Below are positions 1-6,881 of a DNA stretch of 36,809 bases, one piece after another; the first letter of the stretch is position 1, and every line of letters starts with the position of its first letter. The notes beneath the pieces were generated by a model that searched no databases, was not told the origin of the DNA, and worked only from the letters and a program-made list of their open reading frames with translations. Source of the DNA: an uncultured Erysipelotrichaceae bacterium (lineage in GTDB: Bacteria > Bacillota_I > Bacilli_A > Erysipelotrichales > Erysipelotrichaceae); NCBI GenBank assembly GCA_945877405.1, contig CAMCSA010000019.1, positions 1 through 36,809 on the forward strand, in the 5' to 3' direction. The translations under genes were made by a program, and so were the position numbers.

Positions 1-2
1 GC

Positions 3-158
3 CAGTGTAATGGTGAAATCATTGTTGCGTTACCTTATGGAGGTTTGAAAGTGAAAGATCAGCCTGCATACAACATTCAGTATTTTGATGGTAAAAAGAC
101 CAGAACAGCGACCATGGTACCGGAGTCGGATATCATTGGTGTAATTTCTCTGGATTAA
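3..158 (+). CDS. C-terminal end of an unknown protein (5' end outside window)
   Basis: An open frame enters from the left edge and runs 51 codons to a TAA at 156-158, with no internal stop. The visible residues include the stretches EIIVALPYGG and ESDIIGVISLD and suggest a soluble beta-rich C-terminus. The codon use resembles that of the neighbouring intact genes. A hairpin with a T-run follows 16 nt later, as expected for the end of a transcription unit. I do not recognise the family, and the fragment is too short to assign a function. It could belong to almost any cytosolic enzyme or ribosome-associated factor. Confidence 0.6.
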   Translation, partial: QCNGEIIVALPYGGLKVKDQPAYNIQYFDGKKTRTATMVPESDIIGVISLD

Positions 159-174
159 TCATTGTGTGGTATAA

Positions 175-232
175 AAAAGGTGCTGTAGCTCCTGTGTGAG
201 GTTAAAATCCCCATTCGTTACAGCTCCTTTTT
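175..232. terminator. Bidirectional hairpin terminator, copy 1 of a repeated element
   Basis: The arms AAAAGGTGCTGTA (175-187) and TACAGCTCCTTTT (219-231) pair with a single mismatch around a 31-nt loop. A-run and T-run flank the stem, so it can terminate both the upstream partial gene and the convergent TetR gene. Most of the stem and loop recurs at 3507-3567. Confidence 0.65.
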
Positions 233-276
233 CTTTATTCTGATTCACCTGTTCACAAAAGATAAAGCATCATCCT

Positions 277-906
277 TTAACGCAGAATCGTATGAATAAA
301 ATGAGACAGATGTTCTTTAAAATCGATATCTTCAATTTCCAGACCAGCTAACCGCATTGCTTTTACATAGTTTTTGTGATACGCAACACGATCATACAGA
401 TAAACACAGTGATATAAAATGGTCAGATACAGATCAAATACTTTATTTCTGTCTTTGTTCAGTACCTTTTGCAGAATAGTGAACAATTCCGTAGTCTGCT
501 CATATGTTTTCAGTTTGAATTCTGCCAGCCTTTCGATTGTCACATTGGTTTCAATGATTGCATTCAATATCTGATGATATCTGATAAAGTCGAGATGCGA
601 ATAGATCGTTTTACTCATGACTTCTGATAATACATCAGGAGTTATTTTCCTGTTTTTGAGCCGTCTGACAATATCTTTCAGCATGGCATTCTGCTTCTGC
701 AGATAAATCATTAAAAAGATTTCTTCTTTTGAAGAAACATATTTATATAATCCGCCTCTGGCAAGATTCATCTCTTCCGCAATAACAGATAATGTAATTT
801 CGTGATAGGTCTTTTCATGAAACAGACGATCCGTAACATCCATAATCTGCTGCATTCGTATATTTTTATTTTCCTGGCTCTTCGCACGTATAAACTTTTT
901 TTCCAT
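277..906 (-). CDS. TetR/AcrR-family transcriptional repressor
   Basis: The 209-residue length is normal for TetR regulators. Residues about 15-65 form the TetR_N DNA-binding domain: IMDVTDRLFHEKTYHEITLS is followed by the helix-turn-helix VIAEEMNLARGGLYKYVSSK. The rest is the helical ligand/dimer domain, which I cannot assign to a ligand class. It is transcribed divergently from the iron alcohol dehydrogenase at 1027. The intergenic region carries operator-like repeats over the dehydrogenase promoter, so the likely role is repression of that gene and of itself, relieved by a small molecule such as an aldehyde or alcohol (inference). The ATG at 904-906 is preceded only by a weak purine-rich ribosome site. 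The family call is solid; the target is inferred from position. Confidence 0.88.
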   Translation of the reverse strand: MEKKFIRAKSQENKNIRMQQIMDVTDRLFHEKTYHEITLSVIAEEMNLARGGLYKYVSSKEEIFLMIYLQKQNAMLKDIVRRLKNRKITPDVLSEVMSKTIYSHLDFIRYHQILNAIIETNVTIERLAEFKLKTYEQTTELFTILQKVLNKDRNKVFDLYLTILYHCVYLYDRVAYHKNYVKAMRLAGLEIEDIDFKEHLSHFIHTILR

Positions 907-934
907 TGGTTTACTCTTTCTTCATAATCATACC

Positions 935-961
935 ATTATATTTGTCAGAATCAATTGACAA
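935..961 (-). promoter_or_regulatory. Candidate promoter of the TetR gene
   Basis: On the minus strand, TTGTCA (956-961) and TATAAT (935-940) are separated by 15 nt and lie upstream of the regulator's start. The -35 shares bases with the forward -35 of the dehydrogenase promoter, so the two promoters overlap face to face. The short spacer makes this weaker than its partner. Confidence 0.45.
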
Positions 962-983
962 GGAACACAGCGTCTCTTATAAT
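955..983 (+). promoter_or_regulatory. Perfect consensus sigma-A promoter of the alcohol dehydrogenase gene
   Basis: TTGACA (955-960), a 17-nt spacer and TATAAT (978-983) match the sigma-A consensus at all twelve positions. The predicted start lies near 990, about 37 nt before the ATG. A promoter this strong next to a TetR gene implies repression as the default state. Confidence 0.9.
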
Positions 984-1015
984 TTCCTTGCTAAGCGACG
1001 ATGCGTCTCTTATAA
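961..1015. promoter_or_regulatory. Paired operator-like sites (13-bp direct repeat, 33-bp period)
   Basis: GCGTCTCTTATAA occurs at 970-982 and again at 1003-1015, exactly 33 bp apart (about three helical turns). The second copy is the right half of a 19-bp imperfect palindrome at 993-1011: AAGNGACG, 3-bp centre, CGTCTCTT with one mismatch. The first copy overlaps the -10 box and keeps only a degenerate left half. The arrangement fits binding by the adjacent TetR protein; this is inferred, not shown. Confidence 0.6.
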
Positions 1016-1026
1016 AAGGAGGAAAC

Positions 1027-2181
1027 ATGAAAGATTTTGTTTATCAGATGCCGGTTAAGGTATATTTCGGTGAAAATGGTGTAGAAAAGCATTTAAAGAA
1101 TGAACTGATGCATTATGGAAAGAATATCATGATCGCTTATGGTAAGGGGTCCGTGAAAAGAACAGGTATTTATGATGATGTAGTCAAGGTATTAAAAGAA
1201 TGCGGAAAGAACGTTATTGATTTCCCTGACATTCCAGCAAATCCGACTTACGAGAAAGTTCTGGAAGGAATCAGATTGTATAAAGAAAATGATGTTGACC
1301 TGATTCTTGCGGTAGGCGGCGGATCCGTCATTGACTGCTGTAAGATTATCTGCGCAGGAACCCAGATTTCTGAGGACATTTGGGAGCTGGAATTAGAAAA
1401 AGGCATTATTCCAGAACATATGGGAAATTACGCTGTTGTTCTGACTTTATCAGGAGCAGGTGCAGAGATGGATTGCCTTGGTGCAGCAACATATGAACAA
1501 AGACATGAAAAGAAAACCCTGGTTGGACCATATGCCAGATTTGTCATTGAAGATCCGAATTATATCATGACTGTCCCTTACAATGTGTTCGTTCCGGGTG
1601 TTTTCGACAGTCTCACCCATTGTATGGAAACATATTTTGGAAAGACTTTTAATGTCTCAGATCTGATGAATGAAGGATTGATGAAAGACATTGTGCATAA
1701 TATGAAAGAATTAATCCATGGCAACGACACGATTGAAGTACGCTCCAATCTGATGTGGGATGCATCATTAATTCAGACATTTCTGTTCAATGTAGGAAAA
1801 CCGGGAGATTTCCAGGCTCATCAGATTGAAAATGCTTTAGGTGCATATTCACATGGAACCCATGGCAGACAGCTGGCTGTCATTCAGCCGGCATATTACA
1901 GAGCCATATACAGAAATGAAGCAGATAAGTTTGCCAGATTTGCCAGAGTTGTCATGGGCATTACTGAAGAAGGAAATGATGAACTGATTGCTTTAAAAGG
2001 AATTGAAGCTCTGGAACAATTAATAAAGGAAGCAGGTCTTGCCTCTACATTTACGGAACTTGGATACCAACTGAGTGAAGATGTAGCAAGAGCTGTGTCA
2101 AATACATGTGGAGTTTCAACAACAGGGCCAAGAGAATTATCACGCCAGGAAATCTTTGAATTATTGATGAGCTGCAGATAA
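1027..2181 (+). CDS. Iron-containing alcohol dehydrogenase, butanol dehydrogenase (YugJ/YqhD-like)
   Basis: The 384-residue group III alcohol dehydrogenase reduces aldehydes or oxidises alcohols with NAD(P)H in the cytosol. The nucleotide-binding motif GGGSVID is at residues 97-103. Likely iron ligands are D194 and H198 in FDSLTHCMETYF, H265, and H279 in SHGTHGRQLA, with the spacing known for YqhD/BdhA proteins. The ATG at 1027 is preceded by AAAAGGAGG at the right distance. An upstream in-frame TTG at 955 is rejected because it is the promoter's -35 box. Its strong promoter is overlapped by repeats and faces a TetR gene, which suggests induction by its substrate. The exact substrate cannot be read from sequence. 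Confidence 0.92.
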   Translation: MKDFVYQMPVKVYFGENGVEKHLKNELMHYGKNIMIAYGKGSVKRTGIYDDVVKVLKECGKNVIDFPDIPANPTYEKVLEGIRLYKENDVDLILAVGGGSVIDCCKIICAGTQISEDIWELELEKGIIPEHMGNYAVVLTLSGAGAEMDCLGAATYEQRHEKKTLVGPYARFVIEDPNYIMTVPYNVFVPGVFDSLTHCMETYFGKTFNVSDLMNEGLMKDIVHNMKELIHGNDTIEVRSNLMWDASLIQTFLFNVGKPGDFQAHQIENALGAYSHGTHGRQLAVIQPAYYRAIYRNEADKFARFARVVMGITEEGNDELIALKGIEALEQLIKEAGLASTFTELGYQLSEDVARAVSNTCGVSTTGPRELSRQEIFELLMSCR

Positions 2182-2219
2182 TCACAGCTGTTTCCGTTCA
2201 GATCTGATTCTCTGGTATG

Positions 2220-2281
2220 TGACTCGCATGGATGATATATCCATGTTAGAGTCAGTATATACAACCGACAGAAACTGCCGG
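2220..2281. other. Two consecutive hairpins between the dehydrogenase and the MerR remnant
   Basis: Hairpin one pairs TGACTC (2220-2225) and CATGGAT (2227-2233) with ATCCATG (2239-2245) and GAGTCA (2249-2254). Hairpin two pairs CCGACAG (2265-2271) with CTGCCGG (2275-2281) around AAA, with one mismatch. There is no U-tract, so these are not ordinary terminators. The first is a good dyad and might be an operator of the MerR regulator or an RNA processing site. Confidence 0.45.
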
Positions 2282-2303
2282 TAATTACTCCTGGAGATAA
2301 TGT

Positions 2304-2664
2304 ATGTATTCGATGAAACAGGCATGCCAAAAGACAGATCTTTCCTATGAAACGCTCAAGCTCTATTGTAATCAGAGGCTTGTACCGAATGTCAAGCGTG
2401 ATCATAATAATCGTCGTGTTTTTGATGACCGAGATATTGCCTGGATTCAAATCATCAACTGTCTGAGCATGAAGGGTGAAGCATCCATCCCTGAACGCAA
2501 GCGCATTCTTTCCGCAAAAAAAGATGACCTGATAGAACAGATGCAGAGAATCAGAGAAAGCATTGACTGCATCGATCATAAGCGGAGCTTCTATGATTGA
2601 TGTTCTTTGCGGCAGAATTCCCTATATCAGCAACCTGATCGATATTGACAGAAGGGGGCTGTAA
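2304..2664 (+). pseudogene. MerR-family regulator, internally deleted and frameshifted
   Basis: The N-terminus (MKQACQKTDLSYETLKLYCN, then VKRDHNNRRVFDDRDIAWIQ) is a typical MerR winged helix. Two defects are visible. After IINCLSM the protein passes straight to KGEASIPERKRIL, skipping roughly 20 residues that normally hold the motif after the wing. The first stop (2598-2600) then interrupts FYD, while the +1 frame continues DVLCGRIPYISNLIDIDRRG to a TAA at 2662-2664, which is the normal tail of these regulators. One inserted base near 2597 explains this. The 98-residue product, if made, would lack part of its effector and dimer region. Relatives often control oxidoreductases, so it may once have regulated the gene upstream. 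Confidence 0.7.
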
Positions 2665-2700
2665 CGAGGTAAGGTAGCTTAGAATCGTGCAGAACCGTAG

Positions 2701-2735
2701 AAAAGGTCGAATATGATCGGCCTTTTCGTTTATTT
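2701..2735 (+). terminator. Rho-independent terminator
   Basis: AAAAGGTCG (2701-2709) pairs with CGGCCTTTT (2718-2726), with one G-U pair, and is followed by a T-rich tract. It closes the MerR remnant's transcription unit. Confidence 0.7.
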
Positions 2736-2755
2736 AGCTTGACACTAGGGGCTAG

Positions 2756-2941
2756 ATGGATAAGCAGAAGAAATCAACCTACGATCAGCAATACCAGAAG
2801 ACTCATATGAAGAGCCTGACTGTCTGGTTCAACAGGGAAAAGGATGCCGATATCCTTGCCTTCCTTGAAACCGCAAAGTCCAAGACTCAGCTGGTTAAAG
2901 ACTGTATCCGTAAGCAGCTGGAAAACTCCGGAAAGGAATGA
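2756..2941 (+). CDS. Small ribbon-helix-helix-like protein
   Basis: The 61-residue charged protein has the layout STYDQQYQKTHMKSLTVWF, REKDADILAFLETAKSKTQL, VKDCIRKQLENS. It is one beta strand followed by two helices, as in Arc/MetJ-like and CopG-like DNA-binding proteins. From memory, close relatives with the same Y..Y...H....L pattern are common as orphan small ORFs and in mobile elements of Bacillota. The start has AGGGG five nt upstream. It is isolated between a terminator and a transposase remnant, which fits accessory cargo. No toxin partner is visible, so an antitoxin role is only a possibility. Confidence 0.7.
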   Translation: MDKQKKSTYDQQYQKTHMKSLTVWFNREKDADILAFLETAKSKTQLVKDCIRKQLENSGKE

Positions 2942-2984
2942 AAAAAGAGTACCTACCACCAGTACCCTTCTCCGTAAAACATAT

Positions 2985-3374
2985 ATGTGTTCTACTACAA
3001 CTTGTTTACCTGTAAATAGTACACCAATCCAGCTCAGATTACCACTGGATTTCAATATTTGTATGAATCCAGACTCTAAATCCATTGTCAATACTGTATG
3101 TGCTGCCTGTGAGGAAGCAGGTCTGTTCCGCTATATTCATAACCCGAATCGTGATATGTATGGTTACAGCAGTCAGAAAATGCTCGAGTGCGTTCTGCTT
3201 GCCTACACACTTTTTGGATATGCTTCTGTACGTCAGCTTGAAGATTACTGTAAACATGACATCCGCTTCATTTATCTGATGCAGGGTGAACAGCCTTCCT
3301 TCATGTCTTTTCAGTGCTTTATCAGTGATGATCTTACAGAAAGCGACAAGGATAAGCAGACAGTAAAAGAATAA
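2985..3374 (+). pseudogene. Truncated DDE transposase, IS1182-like N-terminal fragment
   Basis: From the ATG at 2985 the 129-residue product contains PIQLRLPLDFNICMNPDSKS, then SSQKMLECVLLAYTLFGYAS, VRQLEDYCKHDIRFIYLMQG and a FQCFISDDL segment. This is the N-terminal region of IS1182/IS4-group transposases (conserved R-x-L-E-x-x-C and F-x-x-F motifs). The catalytic DDE core is missing: after ISDDL the frame ends within 15 residues and no continuation is seen in any frame before 3500. The gene is therefore dead. Possible terminal inverted repeats are at 2650-2667 and 3549-3565. The family is assigned from memory of the motif order. Confidence 0.72.
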
Positions 3375-3506
3375 ATCTGTTAAAAATTGAAACATGTTGT
3401 TCGGGATGTTTTCGTCATGCCCGTTTTTGAGTTTTACGGCATGTATCAACCGGAATTCACCTGTTATACAATCTCTGTGTAATGTCTTATCTCAGGCAGC
3501 GCACAG

Positions 3507-3567
3507 AAAAAGGAGCTGTAGCTCCTGTGTGAGGTTAATATCCCTCATTCGTTACAGCCCCTTCTTG
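3507..3567. terminator. Bidirectional hairpin terminator, copy 2 of a repeated element
   Basis: This 61-bp segment repeats the one at 175-232, with GGAGCTGTAGCTCCTGTGTG and CATTCGTTACAGC as the conserved cores. It pairs AAGGAGCTGTA with TACAGCCCCTT and abuts the stop codon of the convergent PAP2 gene. Confidence 0.6.
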
Positions 3568-4089
3568 TCAGATCAGTGAAAGCAGGTAAGGCAGAAGCGG
3601 TTGTGCCAGCAGGCCGGCAAAAATGCCAAGTAATGCACCGATAATCACATCAGATGGATAATGGACATACAGATACATTCTGGAATATGCAATGGCACAG
3701 GCAAGCAGACACGAAGGTAACCAGAAAATATTCCGATACAGGAACATGGCTGTTACTGCCGCAAAGGATGCACCGGTATGCCCGGAAGGGAAAGATGGGT
3801 CTGTCGGTCTTCTGATCAGTAATGGAACATCCGGATTCAGATCACATGGACGTTTTCTTTTCGCAACAGGCTTGACCATCAGATTACATACAACTGCTTC
3901 AATCCCAAGGGAAATCAGAATGGAAAATGCAAGAATCCGTGTTGTTTCGCGCATCATGAAAAGCGCACAGATGAGAAACCATGTGATTCCTCCATCAGCC
4001 ATATGCGTGATGGCAGGCATGAGCCTGTCCATTCTTTCTGTATGCATGTTTGTCTGGATATATTCCAGAACTCTGTTTTCCTTTTGCAT
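3568..4089 (-). CDS. PAP2-family membrane phosphatase (undecaprenyl-PP or lipid phosphatase)
   Basis: A 173-residue membrane protein with all three PAP2 signature motifs: K-x6-RP in KPVAKRKRP, PSGH in SFPSGHTGASF, and SR-x5-H-x3-D in SRMYLYVHYPSDV. Hydrophobic segments around these place the active site at the outer membrane face. Relatives dephosphorylate undecaprenyl diphosphate or phosphatidylglycerol phosphate. The start chosen is the ATG at 4089 with AAGAGG six nt upstream; a longer frame reaching 4125 has no ribosome site. It stands alone, convergent with the transposase remnant. Substrate is uncertain between lipid carrier recycling and lipid remodelling. Confidence 0.88.
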   Translation of the reverse strand: MQKENRVLEYIQTNMHTERMDRLMPAITHMADGGITWFLICALFMMRETTRILAFSILISLGIEAVVCNLMVKPVAKRKRPCDLNPDVPLLIRRPTDPSFPSGHTGASFAAVTAMFLYRNIFWLPSCLLACAIAYSRMYLYVHYPSDVIIGALLGIFAGLLAQPLLPYLLSLI

Positions 4090-4271
4090 GTATACCTCTT
4101 TTTTATGACACCAACAGTATGACACCGGATGGAAAAGCTGAAATCAAAGTAATGTTAAATCGACGATTTTGATGAACTACCCATATATTAGCGGAAAAGT
4201 GTGTAATCGAAAAGAACAGATTTCTAAAGTTTTCTGATTTTGCGTGTATATATACAGTGGAGGTGGTATAG

Positions 4272-5435
4272 ATGAAATGTCCACGTTGTCTGAATACAGA
4301 TCCATCTTATTTTTATAAAGGATCGAAAGGCTGGTATTGTCGCAGGTGTATTTCCTTTCAAAGAATCATGGTAGAAGAATCCATGCAGCCGGTATCATTA
4401 AAACCGGTAAAAGAAGAGGCTTCAGAGTATGCTTTACAGTATCCATTAACCAAAGTGCAGAAAGTACTGTCGGATACAATGATTGAGCGAATTGACAAGA
4501 CAGATATTCTCTGCCATTGTGTCTGCGGAGCAGGAAAAACCGAACTTGTTGTCGGTGTGATTGGTAAATATCTAAGGGAAGGAAAAAAGGTATGTTTTGC
4601 GATTGCCAGAAGACAGGTTGTACTGGAGGTGGCACATCGTCTGCAGAGTTACTTTATGCATGCATCTGTCATACCGGTATGTGGAGGTCACACAGATGTG
4701 ATTGATGGAGATCTGATTGTATGCACAACACATCAGTTGTACCGCTACTATCAGGCATTTGATCTGCTGATTCTCGATGAGCCGGATGCCTTCCCCTTCT
4801 ATGGCAATCCTGTATTACATGGTATTGCTGAAACTGCATGCAGAGGAAGAACGGTCTATCTGACCGCAACTCCAGACGCAACACTTACAGAAAGGGTGCA
4901 GGATGGATCCCTGTTATCCTTGCGGCTGCATGTAAGGCCACATGGAAAACCGATTCCTGTGCCTGTGATCCATACCGCACCTGTATGGATTCTGTATCTG
5001 TATCTTATTTTGTGGTTACAGGCACATGCTGCTCATCCAAGGATCATCTTTGTGCCTTCCATTTCCATGTGTCATAGACTTGCACGATTGATCTGCGTAT
5101 TTGAGAAATGTTTCCATGTTACCAGTAAGGATGAAAACAGGGATGAAATCATTGAAGTATTCCGCAACAGCAAAAACGGTGTGATCGTTGCGACAACCGT
5201 TCTGGAAAGAGGGGTAACGATACCGGATGTGGATGTCTGTGTATTTGCGGCAGACAGTTCTTCATTCAATGAGGCTGCATTAATTCAGATGGCAGGAAGA
5301 GCTGGAAGAAACTTCCAGAATCCATATGGAGATGTGCTGTTTCTGTGCAGAGAAAAGAGCAGTCTCTGTCATCGGTGTCGAAAACAGATCATTGATGATA
5401 ATGCATATCTTAATTCAGGAGGAGGTTTGATATGA
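4272..5435 (+). CDS. comFA: Competence helicase ComFA
   Basis: A 387-residue DEAD-box-like ATPase that drives import of transforming single-stranded DNA at the cytosolic face. An N-terminal zinc finger is formed by C3, C6, C23 and C26. Walker A is CGAGKTE (about 85-91). The Walker B box DEPDAFP (from 169) corresponds to the DEVDAFP typical of ComFA. TATP lies near 198-201, and helicase motif VI is QMAGRAGR near the C-terminus. The start has GGAGGTGG just upstream. The last codons overlap comFC by four bases (ATGA), so the two are translationally coupled. It is slightly shorter than the 400-460 residues of many homologues but all motifs are present. Confidence 0.93.
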   Translation: MKCPRCLNTDPSYFYKGSKGWYCRRCISFQRIMVEESMQPVSLKPVKEEASEYALQYPLTKVQKVLSDTMIERIDKTDILCHCVCGAGKTELVVGVIGKYLREGKKVCFAIARRQVVLEVAHRLQSYFMHASVIPVCGGHTDVIDGDLIVCTTHQLYRYYQAFDLLILDEPDAFPFYGNPVLHGIAETACRGRTVYLTATPDATLTERVQDGSLLSLRLHVRPHGKPIPVPVIHTAPVWILYLYLILWLQAHAAHPRIIFVPSISMCHRLARLICVFEKCFHVTSKDENRDEIIEVFRNSKNGVIVATTVLERGVTIPDVDVCVFAADSSSFNEAALIQMAGRAGRNFQNPYGDVLFLCREKSSLCHRCRKQIIDDNAYLNSGGGLI

Positions 5436-6079
5436 GGTGTCTTTTATGTGATCGTGAAATGCAGCAGGGAAGTCTTAAGGATATTCTGTTTGAAGAAGAT
5501 ATCATCTGCGAATCATGTCGATCAAAGTGGGAAAGAAAAAAGATTGATTTTCGATTGGACGGGATTCGTGTCAGAAGTGATTATGTGTATAATGACGCCT
5601 TTTCAGAATGCCTGATTCAGTACAAGGAATGCTGTGATGAGGCATTAAAGGATGTGTTTCTGTATCGGATCAGAAAGCAACTGAGGAAACGATACAGAGG
5701 ATATACGATCTGTCTGATGCCAAGCTCTACAACAAAGCTGGAAATGCGTGGATTCAACCATCTGGCAGGCATGTATGAAAGTCTTGGGATGAAAATGATT
5801 GAGCCGTTTGAAAAGGTGGAGGAAAAGGATCAGAAGGGCGCAGGAAGAGTGGAAAGAAGAGACATGGAACATGGGATCCGGTTGAAGATGGATGTGCAAT
5901 TGCCGAAAAAGCTTCTGTTATGTGATGATACGATTACCACTGGTTCCACTTTAAAGGGTGCATTACATGTACTGGATCATAACAGTCACAGGATTGAAAT
6001 CTATTGTGTCAGTGCCAATCATCTCTGGATTCAGGAAAAGAAGAAACTGTTTCATTTTCCATATATACAGAAATGGTGA
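5432..6079 (+). CDS. comFC: Competence protein ComFC (phosphoribosyltransferase-like)
   Basis: A 215-residue protein with an N-terminal zinc ribbon (C3, C6, C26, C29) and a C-terminal phosphoribosyltransferase fold. The PRPP loop is LLCDDTITTGST near residues 167-178, and the family-specific RGFNHL motif is present. ComFC partners ComFA in natural transformation. It starts inside the comFA stop region and is followed after 35 nt by a NagB-like gene on the same strand. An RRDMEHG segment replaces the usual R-x-x-N-v-x-gaF motif of close ComFC proteins, which is a modest divergence. The call rests on domain order plus the comFA neighbour. Confidence 0.9.
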   Translation: MRCLLCDREMQQGSLKDILFEEDIICESCRSKWERKKIDFRLDGIRVRSDYVYNDAFSECLIQYKECCDEALKDVFLYRIRKQLRKRYRGYTICLMPSSTTKLEMRGFNHLAGMYESLGMKMIEPFEKVEEKDQKGAGRVERRDMEHGIRLKMDVQLPKKLLLCDDTITTGSTLKGALHVLDHNSHRIEIYCVSANHLWIQEKKKLFHFPYIQKW

Positions 6080-6114
6080 GTTCTGTTACAGTATGGATAG
6101 GAGCGAAAAGTATT

Positions 6115-6834
6115 ATGAAACTGATCATTGAAGAAACAACGGAAAAAATGAGTGAGAGTGCGCTGCAGATTGTCCTTGGGGAAATGATGCAGGATAAGCA
6201 GGTCAACATCTCTCTGACTTCCGGCAGAAGCCCGGAAAAGATGTATGAGATGATGGTGCCGGCAATCAAAGGCAAGGCCAAATACAAGGATGTGCAGTAC
6301 TGGCTGTTTGATGAAAATCCATATGATGGCGATGAGTATGGTCCAAACTGGTATGATATGCAGAAGATGATCTTCGGACCGGCTGAAATCGAAGATGAAA
6401 GAGTACATCATCTGACACGCGAAAACTACACGGAATATGATGAACAGGTGAGACGTGCAGGTGGTATTGATGTAATGGTTATCGGACTTGGCTGGGATGG
6501 CCATTTCTGTGGTAACTGCCCAAGATGTACACCATTTGACAGTCTGACATACAGATTTCTGTATACAGACAAGCAGAAGCTGAATTCGACATACAAAGAT
6601 CGTCCGACCCAGCCATACACCTATACAATGGGTCCACAGAGTCTGATGCGTGTCAGACGACTTGTCATGATTGTAAACGGCAGTGAAAAGGCTGAGATTC
6701 TCAAGCGTTTCATTGAAGAGCCGATCAATGAGGATGTGCCTGCTACAATTCTGAAACTGCATCCGAATCTGACTGTCATTGCAGATCGGGATGCCGCAGC
6801 ATTGCTGAATCCGGAAGGCTACGAAAACATCTGA
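6115..6834 (+). CDS. NagB/6-phosphogluconolactonase-family sugar-phosphate isomerase-like protein
   Basis: A 239-residue protein of the glucosamine-6-phosphate isomerase / 6-phosphogluconolactonase superfamily. Visible motifs are the phosphate loop LTSGRSPEKMYE, the acidic YWLFDENPYDGDEYG and the active-site loop GLGWDGHFCGNCP. That last loop resembles the GxGxDGHFCGN variant of uncharacterised NagB paralogues rather than the GIAFNEP of true deaminases. The ATG at 6115 has AGGAG about 11 nt upstream; earlier in-frame starts lie inside comFC and are rejected. The gene ends in a bidirectional terminator. It is probably co-transcribed with comFA-comFC, an unusual pairing. The exact substrate is not assignable. 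Confidence 0.83.
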   Translation: MKLIIEETTEKMSESALQIVLGEMMQDKQVNISLTSGRSPEKMYEMMVPAIKGKAKYKDVQYWLFDENPYDGDEYGPNWYDMQKMIFGPAEIEDERVHHLTRENYTEYDEQVRRAGGIDVMVIGLGWDGHFCGNCPRCTPFDSLTYRFLYTDKQKLNSTYKDRPTQPYTYTMGPQSLMRVRRLVMIVNGSEKAEILKRFIEEPINEDVPATILKLHPNLTVIADRDAAALLNPEGYENI

Positions 6835-6841
6835 ATGAAAA

Positions 6842-6870
6842 AAGAGGTTATGCCGGTGGCATAGCCTCTT
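6842..6870. terminator. Bidirectional Rho-independent terminator
   Basis: AAGAGGTTATGCC (6842-6854) and GGCATAGCCTCTT (6858-6870) form a 13-bp stem with one G-U pair and a 3-nt loop. It sits between the convergent NagB-like and FucO genes. Confidence 0.85.
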
Positions 6871-6881
6871 ATCATGCTGAA

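Noticed and set aside
955-1026. An N-terminal extension of the alcohol dehydrogenase starting at TTG 955
   Set aside because: The TTG is part of a perfect -35 box and the extension covers the promoter and operator repeats. The ATG at 1027 has an AAAAGGAGG site.
1896-2579. Long minus-strand frame opposite the alcohol dehydrogenase and MerR genes
   Set aside because: It overlaps well-supported plus-strand genes, has no family motifs and no ribosome site. It is an antisense shadow.
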